Of a stretch of 64,000 nucleotides of DNA, positions 54,651-62,686 are shown piece by piece. Every line of letters starts with the position of its first letter. Within the stretch, counting starts at the first letter, position 1. The notes below the pieces were generated by a model. That model saw only the letters and a list, made by a program, of their open reading frames with translations, did no database searches and was not told the origin of the DNA. The DNA is from Acetobacter musti (GTDB taxonomy: Bacteria > Pseudomonadota > Alphaproteobacteria > Acetobacterales > Acetobacteraceae): contig NZ_WOTB01000007.1 of the NCBI RefSeq assembly GCF_011516835.1, positions 101,770-165,769 of the forward strand, in the 5' to 3' direction. The translations under genes were made by a program, and so were the position numbers.

Positions 54651-56105
54651 GTGTATTGCGGTGTCGCGTCGGTTCCCGGAACCTTCCGGACAGCTGGTCT
54701 GATTGGCTTGCTGGCTCTGCTCTCCGCCTGTGCGGGGCAGGCGCCGGATTCGGATATGCAAATTCCGGTCGCGCAGGAAGAAGCCCAATACCGGGCGCAT
54801 GCAAAATCCTACTACGCTCCGCCGGGGCCGGCTGATGATCCATGGGGTCCCTACATTCAAGAGGCATCCCAGCGCTTTGATGTGCCGGAACTGTGGATTC
54901 GGGGCGTGATTCAGCGCGAATCCGGTGGCCGTCTGTTCCATAATGGTGAACTGGTCACGTCGGCTCCGGGCGCAATGGGGCTGATGCAGCTTATGCCGCC
55001 GACGTATGACGAGATCAGAAGCGAGAATAATCTCGGGGATGATCCGTACGATCCGCATGACAATATTCTCGCCGGCACGGCCTACATTCGTCAGCTTTAC
55101 GACACGTACGGCTCTCCCGGCTTTCTTGCCGCCTACAACGCCGGCCCCGGGCGTCTTGAGGATTTTCTGGGCCGGAACCGCACGCTCCCGCGCGAGACGA
55201 GGAATTACGTGGCGGCGATCGGACGGCAGATTGCCGGCACCTGGCCCAATAACCGGTCACAGGCTGATCTGCTTGTGGCGAGCCATGAATCGCCGGCGAA
55301 CACGGCTTATGCTTCAGCGGCGATGCCGTCCTCAACGGCGAACAGTGTCCGGTCTGCCTGGGCGCATCGCGGCAGTGCCGACACAGGCCAGCCTGTGCAG
55401 GTGGCCGAAGCGCCTTCCGACGGAGACGATACAGCAAATCAGACTGCGACCCCGGCTTATACGCATGCCTGGGCACCGGTGGCCCGTAATCCTGAGTCGC
55501 CACAGGCTGTCAGCGCGGCCTGGAGCGCGCGTCTGAAATCAGAAGGAGCAGCACAGACAGCAGGCGCTGCTGCGGAATCCTCACAGGGACGCGCTGGCGA
55601 GACGAGTGCTGTCTGGCAATCACGACTGAAATCTGAAGACACGACGCCGGTGGGCGTCGGTGCGTCGGTTTCGGATACTGCGGATTCGGAAGAGCAGCCC
55701 ACGGCACAGCCGGCAGTGCAGCGTGTATCTCGCGCTGCGCCTGCGCGGTTCTCTCTTGTCTCGCGTGCCGCGGCTGCGACGACGCCGGTGCCAGCCGGAC
55801 CAATGCATACGACGTCCGGACGGAGTAATCAGGCTATTGCACAGGGCGCGCGCGACTGGGCCATTCAGGTGGGCGCCTTCTCGTCTTCCTCTCTGGCACA
55901 GCAGGCCGCGTCTCATGCCCGTGCCCGAGCTTCCAGTGACCTCTCGGGCTCCCGTGCGCAGGTTGCCAGCGTCAGGGTCTCGCGTGGTCAGCTTTTCAGG
56001 GCCCGACTGACGGGGCTTTCGCGCGCTGAGGCTGTTTCCGCCTGTCGCCGGCTGGACGCCGGAGCGTCGAACTGTGTGGTGGTATCGCCGGACGCGATCC
56101 GCTAG
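54651..56105 (+). CDS. Lytic transglycosylase lipoprotein with SPOR domain
   Basis: A 484-residue outer-membrane lipoprotein. The lipobox is LLSAC near residue 27 if translation begins at GTG 54651, the start that gives a normal-length signal; upstream in-frame ATGs (54429, 54483, 54546) would make it too long. The SLT domain (about 60-190) has IRGVIQRESGGRLFHNGE with catalytic Glu, GAMGLMQLMPPTYDEI, DPHDNILAGTAYIRQL and FLAAYNAGPGRLEDFL. A long Ala/Ser-rich linker leads to a SPOR domain (WAIQVGAFSSSSLAQQAASHA to the end) that binds denuded glycan. The ribosome site is weak, so the start is tentative. Confidence 0.8.
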   Translation: MYCGVASVPGTFRTAGLIGLLALLSACAGQAPDSDMQIPVAQEEAQYRAHAKSYYAPPGPADDPWGPYIQEASQRFDVPELWIRGVIQRESGGRLFHNGELVTSAPGAMGLMQLMPPTYDEIRSENNLGDDPYDPHDNILAGTAYIRQLYDTYGSPGFLAAYNAGPGRLEDFLGRNRTLPRETRNYVAAIGRQIAGTWPNNRSQADLLVASHESPANTAYASAAMPSSTANSVRSAWAHRGSADTGQPVQVAEAPSDGDDTANQTATPAYTHAWAPVARNPESPQAVSAAWSARLKSEGAAQTAGAAAESSQGRAGETSAVWQSRLKSEDTTPVGVGASVSDTADSEEQPTAQPAVQRVSRAAPARFSLVSRAAAATTPVPAGPMHTTSGRSNQAIAQGARDWAIQVGAFSSSSLAQQAASHARARASSDLSGSRAQVASVRVSRGQLFRARLTGLSRAEAVSACRRLDAGASNCVVVSPDAIR

Positions 56106-56983
56106 CGGCTGTTATAAATGCGATTATTGTTGGTGCAGGCAGCGAAAGTTGTATCTGTTGGATGTCTCTGGCTGTGGAGGATGCTGACTAACGGGCGCTT
56201 TAGAGAGCTTTTTCGTCCCGTATGGAACGCACCGGTCATGGAACAGGCAGGGATCGATCGTAAATTGTTCATCTCGTAATCGCGATACAGAGCGAGTAAT
56301 CGATGACACGATAGAAATCGCCTTTGCGTCAGGGCTGTTGCGAGGGGAAACGGCCGAGGTCATAATGGGACGTCGGGTTCGGTTAGAGACCGTCAAAAAC
56401 CCCATAAATTAAAGTCTCTTTCCACTTCTATTGGTGGATTATCGAGCAATTTTTCTTACGGACTACGTGTTTCCGAAGGCTTGCTGGCAATTATGCACGG
56501 CTCCGAGAGCCTGCTCAGGCGCAGCTTAGAGTCAATGCGGCTTCCCACATCTTTTCAGAGGTGAAGGCAGGGTTCAGCTTGCCTTCTTCTGTCATGCAGG
56601 TTTTCCCGACCTGTCCGGATATGCTCAGGAGAAGGAAGAATGGGCTGAAGTGAGTGAAGGCTGCTCGATATGTCGGTGCATGGCAGATCAGAGAATACTC
56701 TTCTGATGGTTCAGGACCACATCGGAGAACTCAATCTTTAACTTTAAGAGAGATACCATAACGGATAGAAATCCGTATGCATTCTTAAATTACTGATTTT
56801 ATATGAAAAATTTAACGCTGGCTCCCGAAGTAGGAATAAAACCCGAGTCTCAGGAAGCGTCAGAACGCATCACGAATCGTTAGAATATATCGAAGGATAT
56901 CGAATCACTTTTCTCTGTACTTCTCAGCACGACTCTGCTAAGCGCATGTTTTAAGAGGGACAGAATGCGGGGCAGGGAAGGTT
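56106..56983. other. Gap at the left end of the integrative element
   Basis: About 880 bases with no gene I support. It includes the tRNA 3'-end fragment at 56819-56835 that marks the element boundary, so the sequence to its left is chromosomal and the sequence to its right (to 56983) is the integrase leader. A 93-codon minus frame at 56124-56405 has no recognisable features. Confidence 0.5.
56819..56835 (-). other. tRNA 3'-end fragment, probable attachment site
   Basis: On the minus strand these 17 bases read TCCTACTTCGGGAGCCA, the typical 3' part (T-stem, acceptor, GCCA end) of a tRNA, most like tRNA-Asn. The expected TTCGAA loop just before it is altered (ttttatt), and no rest of a tRNA follows, so it is a fragment. 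It lies 149 bases before an integrase gene. This is the expected left copy left by an element that inserted in the 3' end of a tRNA; the intact gene should lie at the right end, outside the window. Confidence 0.65.
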
Positions 56984-58183
56984 ATGAGTCGGCTCGCGCC
57001 AAATCGTTTAAGCGCTCGTCAGGTGGCAGCTCACAAAGAGGGCGACCTGTGCGACGGAGGTAACCTTTGGCTGGTGGTCAGGGGTAATTCACGGATCTGG
57101 ACGTTCCGCTACAAATCACCGGTCACGGATAAGCGCCGGGAGATGTCTCTCGGGCCCGGTTATGACATGTCTCTGGCTGAAGCCCGGATGCTGGCGTCCG
57201 ATGCACGGCGTCATCTTAACCAGCGGGTTGATCCGCTGGAGCATCGCCGGAGTGAGGATGCTCTGAGGAAGCGTGAAGCCGGAGTGCCATTTCGTAACGT
57301 GGCTGAGCGTTATATCGCTGACCAGGCGCCAGGCTGGCGTGACCCGCTGCGGCCTCAGAACTGGCGCCGCTCGCTGGAGATTCATGCTTATGAGCTGATC
57401 GGTGACAAGCCGGTCGCTAAGGTCGACACAGACGATGTGCTGGCCATCCTCAGGCCTATCTGGGCCACGAAGACCGAAACTGCTGACAAGCTCCGGGGGA
57501 GGATCGAGCGTATCCTCGACTACGCCCGTACGCATGGCTGGCGGGTGGGAGAGAACCCGGCGCGGTGGAAAGGCCATATAGCGGCAATTCTGCCAAAGCC
57601 TTCGAAGGTCTCGGACGTAAAGCATCATGCTGCCGTCGATCGGAAGGATATTGGTCGTGTAATGGCCGCTCTGACTGAGTCTCAGGGCGTTGCCGCGAAG
57701 GCCGTTCGGTTCGTCTGCCTGACCGCCGCAAGGTCAGGTGAGGTCCGTAATGCCGTCTGGTCTGAAATCGACTGGGAAACGAAGATATGGACCGTGCCGG
57801 CGCACAAGACGAAGACCGGGAAGGAACACCGCGTCCCGCTCTCTGATGGCGCTGTGGCCGTTCTGCAGGAGGTTCTGCCTTTGCGGGATGAACGAGCGGG
57901 TGATCTCGTATTCCCCGGTCAGAAACGCGGCAGCCCGCTCTCAGACGTGGCTCTGTCCAAGGCTCTGCATATCGCGGCCGGCACGAAGGACGTCACCGTA
58001 CATGGCCTGCGTTCCACGTTCCGCGACTGGGCTGCCGAAGAGACGGATTACCCGCGGGAAGTCGCCGAGATGGCGCTGGCTCACGCCATCAGCAACAAGG
58101 TCGAGGCCGCTTACCGGCGCGGGGATCTGTTTGAGAAGCGGCGGGAGATGATGGGGGAGTGGGATACAGCGTGTCGCAAATGA
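56984..58183 (+). CDS. int: Tyrosine integrase of the DUF4102/P4 type
   Basis: A 399-residue recombinase. The N-terminal arm-binding domain (RLSARQVAAHKEGDLCDGGNLWLVV) is DUF4102-type. A core-binding region follows (about 100-200), then the catalytic domain (about 210-399) with Arg in LTAARSGEVRNAVWSEI, HGLRSTFRDWAAE, His in MALAHAISNKVEAAYRRGD and the Tyr nucleophile in EAAYRRGDLFEKR. All motifs look complete. Ribosome site gggaagg precedes the ATG. It should excise and integrate the element at the tRNA end. Confidence 0.9.
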   Translation: MSRLAPNRLSARQVAAHKEGDLCDGGNLWLVVRGNSRIWTFRYKSPVTDKRREMSLGPGYDMSLAEARMLASDARRHLNQRVDPLEHRRSEDALRKREAGVPFRNVAERYIADQAPGWRDPLRPQNWRRSLEIHAYELIGDKPVAKVDTDDVLAILRPIWATKTETADKLRGRIERILDYARTHGWRVGENPARWKGHIAAILPKPSKVSDVKHHAAVDRKDIGRVMAALTESQGVAAKAVRFVCLTAARSGEVRNAVWSEIDWETKIWTVPAHKTKTGKEHRVPLSDGAVAVLQEVLPLRDERAGDLVFPGQKRGSPLSDVALSKALHIAAGTKDVTVHGLRSTFRDWAAEETDYPREVAEMALAHAISNKVEAAYRRGDLFEKRREMMGEWDTACRK

Positions 58184-58186
58184 CAG

Positions 58187-58217
58187 AACCCTCACCATTC
58201 CTGGCGAGGGTTTCTTG
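58187..58217 (+). terminator. Terminator between convergent int and HicB-like gene
   Basis: A stem aaccctc/gagggtt with a 12-base loop, followed by tcttg, lies 4 bases after the integrase stop. The mirrored bases give it some bidirectional activity for the converging minus operon. Confidence 0.65.
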
Positions 58218-58263
58218 TAAGCTTGGCGCTGCCACAAATAATAATGGGAGCGAAGACAAACGC

Positions 58264-58743
58264 TTACGCTGGCACCAATTCCAAACGAGCGTTTATAGTC
58301 TGTAAGACGACGGCTTCTTGTTGGGCGCTAGGTTCTAAAACCCCCTGTTTTACCATCCAATTCGCAACCGCAGACCATTGCCAAAGTGGCGTAGAAGAAG
58401 TCACCCGAACATAGGGCGCAGGAAAGCCTTTCCCTCGTTTCTCAGTTGCATAATTACTTATTGCTTGTCTTGTTAAGCCTGATCGAGCGGCAATATCAGT
58501 CAAACTGACCAAGGGATCAGGTTCGACACGTTCTACTCTGGCACCAGCTTTTTGAACATCCGAAATGGCCGATTCTATAGCGTCTGCAAGGCTCTCTCCC
58601 TCGCGCGCAAAATCCAGAATAATATTACCTTTCTGGAAGGAGACCGTCGCATCGTCGCATCCATGGTCGTAGAAACGACTCTCAAAATCGTTAGCCGTCT
58701 CATCGAGGCCAGACGCAATGATACTGAATTCATACGTCTTCAT
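58264..58743 (-). CDS. HicB-like/HTH partner protein (candidate antitoxin)
   Basis: A 159-residue protein. The N-terminal half (MKTYEFSIIASGLDETANDF, YDHGCDDATVSFQKGNIILDFAREGESLADAIESAI) resembles a HicB-like partial RNase-H fold. The second half contains an HTH (VSLTDIAARSGLTRQAISNYA) with a Trp-rich end (LWQWSAVANWMVKQGVL). The start at ATG 58743 follows gggaggggg and lies inside the end of the preceding gene (14-base overlap). The pairing of an HTH-bearing HicB-like protein with a small HicA-like protein is typical of toxin-antitoxin modules. Toxic activity is not shown by the sequence. Confidence 0.6.
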   Translation of the reverse strand: MKTYEFSIIASGLDETANDFESRFYDHGCDDATVSFQKGNIILDFAREGESLADAIESAISDVQKAGARVERVEPDPLVSLTDIAARSGLTRQAISNYATEKRGKGFPAPYVRVTSSTPLWQWSAVANWMVKQGVLEPSAQQEAVVLQTINARLELVPA

Positions 58744-58999
58744 CGTTGTCTCCCCCTCCCTTATGCGGACACCTATCGACCGCACGCCGGATTTGACGCG
58801 CGTGTGACTCCGCATTCCTTGGCGTTCCGTTTACGCCCACCTGGCATCCATCGCGATCAGCATGAGCGCAGAATAACCGACCCCAATGCCCCCGAGGATA
58901 GTCACAATACCATCCTTTGCTTTCCGCTTCGTGAATGGCTTGTTCGACCTCTTTAGAGGTATGTCTTGGTCGCCCCGACGGGCTGTTTCTAGCGCCCAT
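58730..58999 (-). CDS. HicA-like small protein (candidate toxin)
   Basis: An 89-residue basic protein with GWYCDYPRGHWGRLFCAHAD and a late NAESHARQIRRAVDRCP. The GWxxxxxxGHWGxLxC run and His-rich helix resemble HicA-like dsRNA-binding-fold proteins. The catalytic His could be in GHWGRLF or ESHARQ. It starts at ATG 58999, overlapping the preceding XRE gene by 11 bases and the next gene by 14. I think that I know this family as a small two-gene module with an HTH partner, but I have no name for it. Confidence 0.6.
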   Translation of the reverse strand: MGARNSPSGRPRHTSKEVEQAIHEAESKGWYCDYPRGHWGRLFCAHADRDGCQVGVNGTPRNAESHARQIRRAVDRCPHKGGGDNDEDV

Positions 59000-59303
59000 C
59001 GGGCTTCGCCTCACTATCAGTCCCGTTAACACGTGTCAACGGAAGCGAGCTATTCTCGCGAGGTTGTGTTTGACCCGGAAGAGCCTTCCTCAACCGCACC
59101 CCGGCGCCACCGCCGTTCTCGGCAATGAACTCGACGCCGGCGGATTCCAGGGCCGTGCGGATGGCCACAACAGTTGACTCTTTCAGGGGATCTCCACGCT
59201 CCAAGCGGGCAATAGTGTTAGGCGAAACATCCGCTGCTGTAGCGAGCTCACGCACCCCCCATCCGACAGCGACGCGAGCCATCTTGCATTGAATCGGCAG
59301 CAA
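58989..59303 (-). CDS. XRE-family regulator (element repressor)
   Basis: A 104-residue protein with an N-terminal HTH: LPIQCKMARVAVGWGVRELATA, then VSPNTIARLERGDPLKESTV. This pattern (QCxMARxAxGW...) is a frequent start in repressors of alphaproteobacterial mobile elements. The start is taken as TTG 59303 because the family needs the preceding QC segment; ATG 59282 would truncate it. The C-terminal 45 residues include a VEFIAENGGGAGVRLRKAL segment. It is divergent from the plus-strand operon by about 130 bases and likely controls both. Confidence 0.7.
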   Translation of the reverse strand: MLPIQCKMARVAVGWGVRELATAADVSPNTIARLERGDPLKESTVVAIRTALESAGVEFIAENGGGAGVRLRKALPGQTQPRENSSLPLTRVNGTDSEAKPDGR

Positions 59304-59430
59304 ATGAGTAACCCCGTTACAATTTCTCTTGCAGAAAAAGAGTAACCGTGTTTCGATTGTAGGGCAATGAAGATTGCAGCCGGACGGGGAGCTACCACCT
59401 TCCCACACCCGGCCTAACCACAACCGAAGG

Positions 59431-59667
59431 ATGAATTCGGCAATGGCTATCCGCGCCCTTATCACGCCCGCTGGTGAGCGGGAAACGATGACTCGTGTCT
59501 GGTGCCGATCCGGGGAATCGAACAGCAACAGCCCCAAAGGTAAGATCCTGCCTGAGGCGGGTATTGCGGTTATAGCAACGGCTATACTCGCTCTGACACT
59601 GTTCGGCTTCGCATCCTGCGATCCCGTCACGTCCGGCCATGCCTATGCTGTGGAGGCTGTGCGATGA
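59431..59667 (+). CDS. Small membrane protein or lipoprotein-like gene at operon start
   Basis: A protein of up to 78 residues with one membrane segment (AGIAVIATAILALTLFGFASC) followed by a short tail. It could be a type-II signal peptide (FGFASC). The first part (TRVWCRSGESNSNS) is a reading of a tRNA 3' end in reverse, so the true start may be ATG 59487 or later. The stop overlaps the next ATG. No family is recognised. Confidence 0.45.
   Translation: MNSAMAIRALITPAGERETMTRVWCRSGESNSNSPKGKILPEAGIAVIATAILALTLFGFASCDPVTSGHAYAVEAVR
59500..59523 (-). other. Second tRNA 3'-end-like sequence inside the element
   Basis: The minus strand here reads GTTCGATTCCCCGGATC then GGCACCA, which looks like T-loop, T-stem 3' side, acceptor and CCA of a tRNA (perhaps Thr). 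The T-stem 5' side and the rest do not fold, so it is a fragment. It may be an old attachment site of another element, or attP-like DNA carried in. Confidence 0.5.
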
Positions 59668-60008
59668 GCCGGAACGTTAAACCCGGACAGACCCTTGCCT
59701 ATAAGCAAGCCGAACGACGCGCGGCGAAGCCGCCGCTCCGCAGGGGGAAGGCTGTATTCGGTCTGGCTCTGCCTGATCCCATCGCTTGTGGCCACTCTGT
59801 CGCTGAGCATGTGCGAAGCTCCGGCGGGACGGAAAAATCCCTGACAATCGCCGGGAAAGCGGTCGCTGGAATGGTCAGAAGAGTTATGACCGACAACGGG
59901 GCCAGTCAGGCGGATACGGATTCTTATATCGCCGCCCTGTCTCGCTCCATCGCTGATCGCTGGGGTGAATTGCTCGTAGTTTCCATGACGGGCGGAGGCA
60001 ACGCATGA
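59664..60008 (+). CDS. Hypothetical protein of the element (114 residues)
   Basis: A small basic protein starting MSRNVKPGQTLAYKQAERRA, with a helical C-terminal half (GKAVAGMVRRVMTDNGASQADTDSYIAALSRSIADRW). It overlaps both neighbours by 4 bases (ATGA), so it is in a translationally coupled operon. No family is recognised. Confidence 0.6.
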   Translation: MSRNVKPGQTLAYKQAERRAAKPPLRRGKAVFGLALPDPIACGHSVAEHVRSSGGTEKSLTIAGKAVAGMVRRVMTDNGASQADTDSYIAALSRSIADRWGELLVVSMTGGGNA

Positions 60009-60943
60009 GCGCCACAGCAATGAGCGTTTCGAAACTGGGAACCGCAAAAGGCGCCTCCGTAAAGAAGGCTCCTGCCCGTAAGGCTCCGCAGAAGAAGCGG
60101 ACTCCTGAGACCACAAAAGAGAGTCCTCAAATTGAGGACTCTCTTTCCTTCGCCTCCGATACCCCGACTGCGGACGAAATTCGTACGCGCAAAGCAGGCG
60201 AGACGGAAAACAGTCTCACCCCGAACGGCGACCGGGAATCTCCGGCCACCTACGAGGAGCAGCTTGCTGCCGGCCGGAAACGTGCTGAGGCGAAACTGGC
60301 CGCCCGCACCCGGAAAGGCATAAGCCTTCCGCCCTTACCCGATCTTTCTGCCGGCTTCCCGGTAGTTCCCGATGAGAGGAACAGGGCTGACCATCAGATC
60401 ATCAGGAAGGCCCGGGAAATCGCAGAGCGGGAATTCTGGGCACAGACAATAACGGACAACGCGCGGGGAGACGTGCCACCAGAGGCTGAGAAGGCTTTCT
60501 GTGACAACGCCGAAGTGCTGACGGAACTGTTGAATATGGAGCCGGTGACCTGGGACGGGTGGTGCGCCCGACAGGTCGCGGCATCCCTCTGGTGCTATAC
60601 CGGCATGCGCCCATCAGGTGAGGCCGTGGATAGCCTGGCAGAATATGCCAGCGGGCGGGATGTGCTCCGGCTCCTTACCACCCGGACCAGTGCTCCGGCG
60701 AAAACAGACATCAGAGACCCGGATCGAAAACTCTTTGTTGAAAGCGCCGGGATAACCGCACGACATATCGGAGCCTTAATCGACACTCTGAAAAGGCTGC
60801 ATGAACATCCGTTGCTATCAGCGGAGCGCGGCAGGCAGGCCGTTTTCTGGCTGCTCGATACTATCGAGACAGAGACGGAAGAAATGGCCGAAGATATCAG
60901 AAAGTTTGTTGAAAGCCTGAATGCCGTTCAGGGTGCCCCGTAA
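60005..60943 (+). CDS. Hypothetical protein of the element (312 residues)
   Basis: The N-terminal 100 residues are Lys/Pro/Glu-rich and disordered (APARKAPQKKRTPETTKESP). The remainder is helical (HQIIRKAREIAEREFWAQTI, LNMEPVTWDGWCARQVAASLWCYTGM, ARHIGALIDTLKRLHEHPLL). It overlaps the previous gene by four bases and the next as TAATG. I do not recognise a family. It could act on DNA replication or packaging, but that is only position-based. Confidence 0.6.
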   Translation: MSATAMSVSKLGTAKGASVKKAPARKAPQKKRTPETTKESPQIEDSLSFASDTPTADEIRTRKAGETENSLTPNGDRESPATYEEQLAAGRKRAEAKLAARTRKGISLPPLPDLSAGFPVVPDERNRADHQIIRKAREIAEREFWAQTITDNARGDVPPEAEKAFCDNAEVLTELLNMEPVTWDGWCARQVAASLWCYTGMRPSGEAVDSLAEYASGRDVLRLLTTRTSAPAKTDIRDPDRKLFVESAGITARHIGALIDTLKRLHEHPLLSAERGRQAVFWLLDTIETETEEMAEDIRKFVESLNAVQGAP

Positions 60944-61122
60944 TGGGGCGCCCTCGCAAACAGTGGTCCCGCGCCACCGTGGAACGCCTGATAACGATGC
61001 GTCGGGCTGGAGCATCGTGGCGGGAGATTGGGGCTGCGATCGGCAAGCCGCATGTCACGTGCGCGCGGTACTGGGTCGAGGTGCTGGGGATGGATCGGTT
61101 TCGGGTGGGGCGTGAGCAATGA
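60943..61122 (+). CDS. Small HTH/AT-hook-like protein (59 residues)
   Basis: A short gene starting at ATG 60943 (TAATG overlap) and ending with TGA at 61120-61122. It begins with a GRPRK AT-hook-like motif, then ATVERLITMRRAGASWREIG and AAIGKPHVTCARYWVEVLG, a simple HTH of the resolvase/homeodomain type. It could regulate this operon. The following gene's ATG overlaps its stop as ATGA. Confidence 0.65.
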   Translation: MGRPRKQWSRATVERLITMRRAGASWREIGAAIGKPHVTCARYWVEVLGMDRFRVGREQ

Positions 61123-61772
61123 AAAAAAACCATATTCAATTTTATATAGATATTGTCGTTTCGTGGCTTCGCGAAGAATGTATCCCCGTCAATCCAAAAT
61201 CAGACGAAGTATTTAATCTGGCACATTATGTGATGGCAAAAAAGCATCCGCCAGAAATACCGAATGTTATATTCAAAAAGAAAGAAGCTCCGAAAAATAT
61301 AGAAGTGAAAAAAACAAAAAAAGCCATTGTGACAATATATAAAATTTTCCCAGAATGGTTGAAAAATGGAGAAAAGGCGCTCGCACGTGCCAGACTCGAT
61401 CCGTTAACAAAAACAATGGCTGACGAATTAGAAGAGAAGCAGAAGGCTTTAAAGGCGGTTTACGACGCAGCAGAAGGGCTGATTAAAACAAGTAAACTGT
61501 TTCAATCGACTGTTCAGGAGCCAGTCAATCCGCGCGGATACTGGCATGCAGAAGCTCTTCTTGTTTCGAATTATGTATTGGAAATACTCAATAAATTTAA
61601 GCCAAAAAAGAAAAGTCACGGCACAGGCAAACCAACGTCGTCTGCTATTACAATAACCTGCCGAATTTTAAACGAAATATATGCCGATTCGAATTTTGCG
61701 TTCGAACCTGAAGCGGTGGTCAAAGCTATCAGAAGCGAAAAAAGGAAAATCACCAAGCGGAAGTTTGTCTGA
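61119..61772 (+). CDS. AT-rich accessory gene, function unknown (217 residues)
   Basis: A Lys-rich protein (MKKNHIQFYIDIVVSWLREE ... EVKKTKKAIVTIYKIFPEWL ... SEKRKITKRKFV) with much lower G+C than its neighbours and A/T-ending codons, suggesting recent foreign origin. It is predicted to be mainly helical with a central coiled coil (KTMADELEEKQKALKAVYDAA). No family is recognised. It is inserted between the HTH protein and AlpA, the position used for cargo in satellites. It might be a defence or anti-phage gene, but no motif proves that. Confidence 0.55.
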   Translation: MKKNHIQFYIDIVVSWLREECIPVNPKSDEVFNLAHYVMAKKHPPEIPNVIFKKKEAPKNIEVKKTKKAIVTIYKIFPEWLKNGEKALARARLDPLTKTMADELEEKQKALKAVYDAAEGLIKTSKLFQSTVQEPVNPRGYWHAEALLVSNYVLEILNKFKPKKKSHGTGKPTSSAITITCRILNEIYADSNFAFEPEAVVKAIRSEKRKITKRKFV

Positions 61773-61847
61773 CTTTTTATGATTCGGTCGCTGCTAAGTT
61801 TCGCTACGGACGCCAAGGCGCACACAGCGAAACGGAGAAATCTCACG

Positions 61848-62042
61848 ATGACCACACAGACAAAAGACAGTCAGGGGCGCCGCTTTCTGCGGATTGAAGA
61901 CGTCATGCACGAGACATGTCTGAGCCGGGCCACAGTTTATCGGAATACGATGCTTGAGCGGGTGAAGGTCGGAAGCCGGACGCTGATCACGGTGGAAAGC
62001 TATGAACGCTGGATCGCATCCCTGAGCCCGAAAGTTGCCTGA
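61848..62042 (+). CDS. AlpA-type excisionase/regulator
   Basis: A 64-residue protein with the AlpA/MerR-like HTH: FLRIEDVMHETCLSRATVYRNTMLE, followed by VKVGSRTLITVESYERWIASL. P4-like and integrative elements use such proteins as regulators of integrase and excision. The start at ATG 61848 has a cggag site; an earlier in-frame ATG at 61779 is rejected as part of the leader. Confidence 0.75.
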   Translation: MTTQTKDSQGRRFLRIEDVMHETCLSRATVYRNTMLERVKVGSRTLITVESYERWIASLSPKVA

Positions 62043-62183
62043 AAACAGAAACGCCGCCTGCGGTTAGACAGAACGGCGATCCGTAAATCCAGCATCACGA
62101 GGCATACAACACCCTCCTGATAGCGGTTCTCGGGTCAGTCTGTCCATAAGAAAATCGTAGCGGCACTAAAGAAAGTGCTGAAA

Positions 62184-62447
62184 ATGAACCCTGAGAAACG
62201 GGAACACCCGAGCTATGTACGGGACGATGAATTATCACCTGAGGCCATCGGCGCCATTATCGCAGAAGTCCTGAACAGGAAAGGTGCATCAGCCGAACAT
62301 GCTGCTGAGACAGTATCGCTGGCTAAGTGTGCAGGTTTTCTTTTCCTCCGGTTGCACGACGTTTCGATCGAGGATGCTGAGAAAGAGACAGAGCAGATGG
62401 GACGGGCCGCTGCTGAATATCTGGCAGCGTGGGACTCGCGGGCATGA
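62184..62447 (+). CDS. Hypothetical element protein (87 residues)
   Basis: An acidic helical protein starting MNPEKREHPSYVRDD, with LSPEAIGAIIAEVLNRKGAS and EDAEKETEQMGRAAAEYLAAW. Its stop overlaps the following ATG (ATGA). No family is recognised. An in-frame ATG at 62175 adds three residues and is less likely. Confidence 0.5.
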   Translation: MNPEKREHPSYVRDDELSPEAIGAIIAEVLNRKGASAEHAAETVSLAKCAGFLFLRLHDVSIEDAEKETEQMGRAAAEYLAAWDSRA

Positions 62448-62686
62448 TTCCGTGGAGCAAAGAGCTTATCCCCGGATTACTGGCCGCTGCTGAGATCTGC
62501 GATCAGTTCCAGAGCGAGAATACAAGAATCTCATTCGACGAGATCCAGCGGATTTGTGCGACCGATGCCTGGAAAGACATCGGTAACAGCGAAGTAGCCC
62601 ACATCCACTGTTGTAAGGCACACGCAGCAAGCGAGATCGCAGCATTCCTGCGTCGGATGGCGGTCGGGAAGGGAGGTGCCAATTGA
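62444..62686 (+). CDS. Hypothetical element protein (80 residues)
   Basis: A small helical protein (MIPWSKELIPGLLAAAEICDQ, DEIQRICATDAWKDIGNSEVAHIHCCKAHAASEIAAFLRR). A His/Cys pair (HIHCC) is noticeable and could bind metal. It overlaps genes on both sides (ATGA upstream, ATTGA downstream), as part of the same operon. No family is recognised. Confidence 0.5.
   Translation: MIPWSKELIPGLLAAAEICDQFQSENTRISFDEIQRICATDAWKDIGNSEVAHIHCCKAHAASEIAAFLRRMAVGKGGAN

Noticed and set aside
59486..59590. Intact tRNA gene at the tRNA-like end
   Set aside because: The 5' side of the T-stem and the anticodon and D arms cannot be formed; only the 3' part is tRNA-like.
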